DNA from: Luteolibacter rhizosphaerae
Lineage (GTDB): Bacteria; Verrucomicrobiota; Verrucomicrobiia; Verrucomicrobiales; Akkermansiaceae
Assembly (NCBI RefSeq): GCF_025950095.1
Contig: NZ_JAPDDR010000006.1
Span: forward strand, 124,001 to 188,000
Direction: 5' to 3'
Length of the DNA stretch: 64,000 nucleotides
Shown here: in pieces, positions 60,303 through 64,000 of the stretch
Numbering within the stretch: position 1 is the stretch's first letter
Layout: every line of letters starts with the position of its first letter
The notes under the pieces: generated by a model
What the model saw: the letters and a program-made list of their open reading frames with translations, nothing else
What the model was told of the DNA's origin: nothing
Database searches by the model: none
Translations under genes and position numbers: made by a program

Positions 60303-62744
60303 CTACACCAGCGTTCCCTCGGTTACTCCCAGCTTCTCGAAGGCTGTCACGTTCGCCAGCAGTGTTTCCGCATCCGTCCTGCCGGAGAGGAAATCCTGAT
60401 ACGCCCCGATCGCCCGCAGCGCTCCCAGGTCGTCTTCGTCTAACAGCTCCACCCGGAACTTCGACAGTCCCGTCGCCCGCAGGTCCCCGAAGAATCTTGC
60501 GCCTGTTTGTGCGCGCCCGTTGAAGAGCGTGTTCCGGCAGCCCACGTCCGCCATCAGCCGGTGCATCTGGCCCACCCGGTCGCGTAGGTGCACCACATGT
60601 GTTTCACACGGCCTCCCGCAATCCTTGTAGGTTGTCCCCTTGCTCAGGAAGGTACAGAACACGCAGTGCTCCATATGAAACATCGGCATGTGCTGATGCA
60701 GCGTCAGCTCGAACCACTCCGGCGGTGCTCCGCCCAGCAGGTCCAGCGCCTGCCCGATGTTCAGGTCGTAGGAAATCGTCAGGGTATCCAGCGTCGCATG
60801 CTCCTTCAGCAGCCGCGCCGTGATCGGATTCGCCACGTTCAACGAGAAGTCGCCGACCCGCTTCAGGTCGCTACGATGCTTGTAGTATTCCAGCGAGGCC
60901 AGGTTCCGCAGCAGCAGCCCGTCCGGCTCCATCCGCTCGATCATCTTCAGGTACCCGGTCTCGCCCGGCTTCACGATCCGCGGCGTCGCTAGCAGGATTT
61001 TCGACTTGCCCTCGCGCATCGCCACCGCATCCTTGTAGCGCCGCGGATCTTCGAAATCGCAGTAGATCATCGTCACCTCGCGATCCACCGCCGCCTGAAC
61101 TTGCTCGAGGGTCCGGCACAGCACCGATAACTCCGCCGTCCGCTCTTCCCGCACCCGTTCCGGCATCAGATCGCGATAGCTCACTCGGGTCGTCGCGTGC
61201 GATGTCGTCCCGCCCGCCGCTCCCAGTTCCTCCACCAGCACCCGCCGCATCCGGTTCAGTTCGGAAAGGCCGATGTGGCACTCGCCCTCCACTGAGAACT
61301 CCACGCCCTCGAGCTCATACCCGGTATCACCCAGTCGTCCCATCTGCTCCGCCAAGGTCGCTTCGGAGAGCGCGTGCTTCGCCGCCGCCTGTAGCGGCAT
61401 CGCGGATTCCGCCGCCGCCTTCCTCCCGCCGCACTCCGCCGTGATCCTCAGGACCTCGCCCGGCTTGCCGCTCGCCGCGAAGCGCACTCCCGCCTTGACC
61501 TCGTTCAGCTTCGCATTCTGCCAGAAGCGCCGGATCTCCGATTCCAGCTTCTCGTCGGAAGTCTTGTAAAGCGTGTTGCCCGGCTTGATCCGCGAGAAAT
61601 TGATCCCGCTGTAAGTGCGGTGGAAGACGATCCGCTCGCCCTCCACCTTCCAGATCCGCGCACCTTGCTCCAGATCACGGTTCTCACCCGCATCGAAGAC
61701 CACGCCATCGCCTGCCTTCAGCGGCACCTCGGTGCGCTCTTCCAGCTCGATCCATGTCCCGCCGCAGGCCTTGATCTTTCCTAACAGCGGTCCGCGCTTC
61801 TTCCCGTAGCGCCCGTGGGTCAGATACGGGTGATTCGTTCCGGCCAGCCAGCCGGTCGACATCCCGCGGGAGAACATCATCTCTAGCTCGTAGCGGTCCT
61901 GCGTCGTGATCTCCGCCCGCCGCTCCTCGATCGCCGCGTCCAGCGCCTTGCGATACACCCGCGTCACCGCCGCCACATACTCCGGCGTCTTCAGACGACC
62001 CTCGATCTTGAAGGACTTCACCCCCGCCTTCACCAGATCGGGGATCATCTCCACTGCCGCCAGATCCTGCGGGCTCAGCAGGTAACGCACTTCGCCCATG
62101 TCGCGGCGCGTCACCCCGTCCACCACCAGCTCATACGGCATCCGGCAGGCCTGCGCGCACTCACCGCGATTCGCCGATCTCTGACCGAGCGATTCGCTGG
62201 TCAGGCATTGTCCGGAATAGGCCACGCACAGTGCCCCGTGCACGAAGACTTCCAGCGGTGTCGAGGGCACGCTACCGAAGCGCTCGATCTCCTTCACCGC
62301 CAGCTCGCGGGCCAGCACCGCCCGCTCCATCGGGAAGATCGACTCGAGGAAACTTAGCCCCTCCGGCGAGGTGATCGTCATCTGCGTCGAGCCATGGAGC
62401 TCCACGCCCGGCGCGATCTCCCGCGCCATCTTCGCCAGACCCAGATCCTGGATGATCAGCGCGTCCACCCCGGCTTCCGCAATCATGCGCAGTTGCCGTT
62501 CCGCATCCTCTAGCTCGCCGGTGAAGATCAGCGTGTTCATCGCCACGAAGCCCTTCACCCCGTGCTTGTGCAGGAAGCTCATCAGCTCCGGCAGGTCCGC
62601 TTCCGTGAAATTATCCGCCCGCAGCCGGGCGTTGAAGCGCGGCATCCCGAAGAAGATCGCATCCGCTCCCGCGGCCACGGCGGCGCGTGCGCAGTCCCAG
62701 TTACCGGCAGGGCTGAGCAGTTCGGGCGTGTAGGAGGAATCCAT
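60303..62744 (-). CDS. U32-family peptidase / RlhA-like
   Basis: The 813-residue protein opens with ELLSPAGNWDCARAAVAAGA and has the U32 cysteine signature in VHGALCVAYSGQCLTS and GECAQACRMPYEL. The C-terminal half carries further cysteines (EHCVFCTF, DCGRPCE). U32 proteins include RlhA, which hydroxylates a 23S rRNA cytidine, and related RNA modification enzymes with iron-sulfur clusters. ATG codons at 62744 and 62765 are both possible. It diverges from the S4 gene. Confidence 0.85.
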   Translation of the reverse strand: MDSSYTPELLSPAGNWDCARAAVAAGADAIFFGMPRFNARLRADNFTEADLPELMSFLHKHGVKGFVAMNTLIFTGELEDAERQLRMIAEAGVDALIIQDLGLAKMAREIAPGVELHGSTQMTITSPEGLSFLESIFPMERAVLARELAVKEIERFGSVPSTPLEVFVHGALCVAYSGQCLTSESLGQRSANRGECAQACRMPYELVVDGVTRRDMGEVRYLLSPQDLAAVEMIPDLVKAGVKSFKIEGRLKTPEYVAAVTRVYRKALDAAIEERRAEITTQDRYELEMMFSRGMSTGWLAGTNHPYLTHGRYGKKRGPLLGKIKACGGTWIELEERTEVPLKAGDGVVFDAGENRDLEQGARIWKVEGERIVFHRTYSGINFSRIKPGNTLYKTSDEKLESEIRRFWQNAKLNEVKAGVRFAASGKPGEVLRITAECGGRKAAAESAMPLQAAAKHALSEATLAEQMGRLGDTGYELEGVEFSVEGECHIGLSELNRMRRVLVEELGAAGGTTSHATTRVSYRDLMPERVREERTAELSVLCRTLEQVQAAVDREVTMIYCDFEDPRRYKDAVAMREGKSKILLATPRIVKPGETGYLKMIERMEPDGLLLRNLASLEYYKHRSDLKRVGDFSLNVANPITARLLKEHATLDTLTISYDLNIGQALDLLGGAPPEWFELTLHQHMPMFHMEHCVFCTFLSKGTTYKDCGRPCETHVVHLRDRVGQMHRLMADVGCRNTLFNGRAQTGARFFGDLRATGLSKFRVELLDEDDLGALRAIGAYQDFLSGRTDAETLLANVTAFEKLGVTEGTLV

Positions 62745-62865
62745 GGGCGAGGGGACCGATGCCATGGATTTCACCCTTTGGAAAGCCCTGCTAGCCCCGA
62801 AAACCGCTCGACACCGACCGGCCCCGGCGCACCATTTCCCCGATGAATCCCTCCGCCGCCCTCGC

Positions 62866-63255
62866 ATGAGTGACCCCGTGCGCGTGGACAAATGGATGTG
62901 GGCCGTGCGCCTCTTCAAGACCCGCGGCCTCGCGGCGAAGGCCTGCGAAACCGGCCGCGTGAAGGCCGGCGAGCGCATCCTCAAGTCATCCTCCGAACTC
63001 CGCGGCGGCGAACTCCTCGAGCTCCCTTTCCCCGAAGGCCCCGGCACCCGAACCGTCCGCGTCCTAGGCCTGATCGACAAGCGCGTCGGTGCCCCCGAGG
63101 CCCGCGCCGCCTGCGAGGAAATCACCGCGCCGGAAGTCCTCGAGATCCGCAAGCAATGGCTCGAAGGCCGCGCCCACCGCCTCATCGGCGATCAGGGCCG
63201 CCCGACGAAGAAGAACCGCCGCCAGATCGACGAGCACCGCGGCTTCTTCGAGTAA
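62866..63255 (+). CDS. Hsp15-like S4 RNA-binding protein
   Basis: The 129-residue protein begins VRVDKWMWAVRLFKTRGLA, the S4-domain opening typical of heat-shock protein 15, followed by VKAGERILKSSSELRGGELLEL and a basic tail with PTKKNRRQIDEHRGFFE. Hsp15 binds stalled 50S subunits carrying nascent chains. The ATG at 62866 is the first giving the S4 start. A terminator follows. Confidence 0.88.
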   Translation: MSDPVRVDKWMWAVRLFKTRGLAAKACETGRVKAGERILKSSSELRGGELLELPFPEGPGTRTVRVLGLIDKRVGAPEARAACEEITAPEVLEIRKQWLEGRAHRLIGDQGRPTKKNRRQIDEHRGFFE

Positions 63256-63267
63256 GCAAGAAAAAGA

Positions 63268-63289
63268 CCGCCCGGATCGCTCCGGGCGG
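63268..63289. terminator. Terminator between S4 and repeat-protein genes
   Basis: CCGCCCGGA and TCCGGGCGG pair perfectly with a four-base loop; AAAAAG precedes. It sits between convergent gene ends (63255 and 63318) and can serve both. Confidence 0.8.
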
Positions 63290-63317
63290 CCTCTCAAATA
63301 CGGGAATCAATCCGTCC

Positions 63318-64000
63318 TCAGGGAATGTTCACGCGCAGGCGCACGAACAAACGCGCATCCTCCGCCAGAGCCCGTGGGATCCGCACGGTCACTTGGTCGA
63401 TTCCTTCGCCAAAGCCGTCGTCCGTCTCGGTGATGATCACCGGGGTGGTCACCGGCTCACCCGGCTCCGCCGTCGTCCAGCCCGTCAGTTCGGAGCCATA
63501 CTCCACGAAGTGCTCGCTCTCCGCTGCCTCGTCTGTCCGGCGGAAGACGAAGTCCACGTAGCTCGCATTGCTGTTGTCGACCGTCGGCAGCAGCGCCGCC
63601 GAGTTGGAGTCCGGACCGCTCGGGTCGCCGCCGATCAGGAATTCGATCGCGTTCGAGATCCCGTCGCCATCGGCGTCCGCGGCACCCGAAGCCCCCGGGA
63701 TGCCGTTCAAGGCGGCCCAAGTCTGGTAAGGGTTTCCGCTCGAAGTCACCTTCAGCGTGCCGGAGCCGCTGAAGTGCACGTCATCCGGCACCGGAGCCGC
63801 GGAGGCCGAGGAACCGTAGATCCCCGCCGCCTGCGGCACGCCGTTGATCAGCAGCACCGAGACCGTGTCCTCTTCATTGTGCGGCAGGTCCAGCAGCGCG
63901 GCACCCGTGCCCGCGATCGAAACCGTCGAGCCGTCTGCGAGCGTGGGAGTTCCCAGCGAGAGCGTGCCCGCGCTCACCGTGGTGTTGCCGGTATACTGCG
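63318..64000 (-). CDS. Autotransporter-associated repeat protein (partial)
   Basis: Only the C-terminal part (about 227 residues) is in the window; the frame stays open to the edge. The first visible residues QYTGNTTVSAGTLSLG are an autotransporter-associated beta-strand repeat. They are followed by VSIAGTGAALLDLPHNEE, DADGDGISNAIEFLIG (calcium-type loop) and a beta-rich end domain terminating RLFVRLRVNIP. The C-terminal organisation is like that of the protein at 53368. Such proteins are large and surface-exposed. Confidence 0.8.
   Translation of the reverse strand, partial: QYTGNTTVSAGTLSLGTPTLADGSTVSIAGTGAALLDLPHNEEDTVSVLLINGVPQAAGIYGSSASAAPVPDDVHFSGSGTLKVTSSGNPYQTWAALNGIPGASGAADADGDGISNAIEFLIGGDPSGPDSNSAALLPTVDNSNASYVDFVFRRTDEAAESEHFVEYGSELTGWTTAEPGEPVTTPVIITETDDGFGEGIDQVTVRIPRALAEDARLFVRLRVNIP

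Noticed and set aside
62745-63185. N-terminal extension of the U32 frame to 960 residues
   Set aside because: The extension is antisense to the S4 gene and lacks family similarity; the U32 start fits 62744 or 62765.

Overview
The window reads as a chromosomal stretch of a GC-rich bacterium of the phylum Verrucomicrobiota, most likely Verrucomicrobiaceae (Luteolibacter/Haloferula-like). This is inferred from the mix of gene families: a PEP-CTERM protein, an autotransporter-associated beta-strand repeat protein, a 3-keto-disaccharide hydrolase (DUF1080), a twin-arginine Gfo/Idh/MocA oxidoreductase, EF-hand proteins, SHD1-domain proteins and a secreted repeat protein ending in a DPDGDG-type calcium loop. 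No 16S gene is present, so the placement is not proven. There is no phage, transposase, CRISPR array or plasmid gene in the window.

Layout. 1-1.3 kb: end of a GcvR-like ACT gene, a small membrane protein, and tRNA-Ser(CGA) with a duplicated 3' end and terminator. 1.3-8 kb: secreted SGNH hydrolase, DUF6607-like protein, overlapping queF-queC (queuosine precursor synthesis), a helix-turn-helix protein, dusB and a dicarboxylate/amino-acid symporter. 8-17.2 kb: a seven-gene minus-strand MoxR/DUF58/Bat (aerotolerance-type) operon. 17.3-19.6 kb: an ECF sigma factor co-transcribed with two membrane proteins. 19.6-28.9 kb: housekeeping genes (nagA, lipoprotein, CHAD protein, OmpH/Skp, DAHP synthase, tlyA, nadK, pepP). 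28.9-31.4 kb: repeat-rich gap, then a lower-GC three-gene block with a DUF4279-like gene. 31.4-35.5 kb: tricorn-like protease and a TraB-like lipoprotein. 35.6-38.7 kb: a tightly overlapping methyltransferase / FAD oxidoreductase / membrane-protein operon behind a pair of repeated operator-like sites. 38.6-42 kb: a PEP-CTERM DUF1194 protein and two paralogous membrane proteins. 42-50.5 kb: DUF1080 protein, class V aminotransferase, SRPBCC, two EF-hand proteins, a beta-propeller, amidohydrolase plus Rieske protein, AraC regulator, VOC and DUF1772 proteins. 50.5-56 kb: Gfo/Idh/MocA oxidoreductase, an anchored protein and an 849-residue secreted repeat protein. 56-64 kb: an orphan ABC ATPase, two adjacent SHD1-domain secreted proteins (one with two complete retropepsin-like units), a MmcQ/YjbR protein, a U32 peptidase, an Hsp15-like S4 protein, and the C-terminal end of a beta-strand repeat protein.

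The least explained items are the duplicated retropepsin protein, the methyltransferase/oxidoreductase/membrane operon with its paired operator-like repeats, the tRNA-Ser satellite structure, and three families of small dispersed repeats (heptamer arrays, GGGAGCGCG hairpins, AGCCCC/GGGGCG hairpin modules), each present at two distant loci. Functions are inferred from motifs read by eye; no database search was run.
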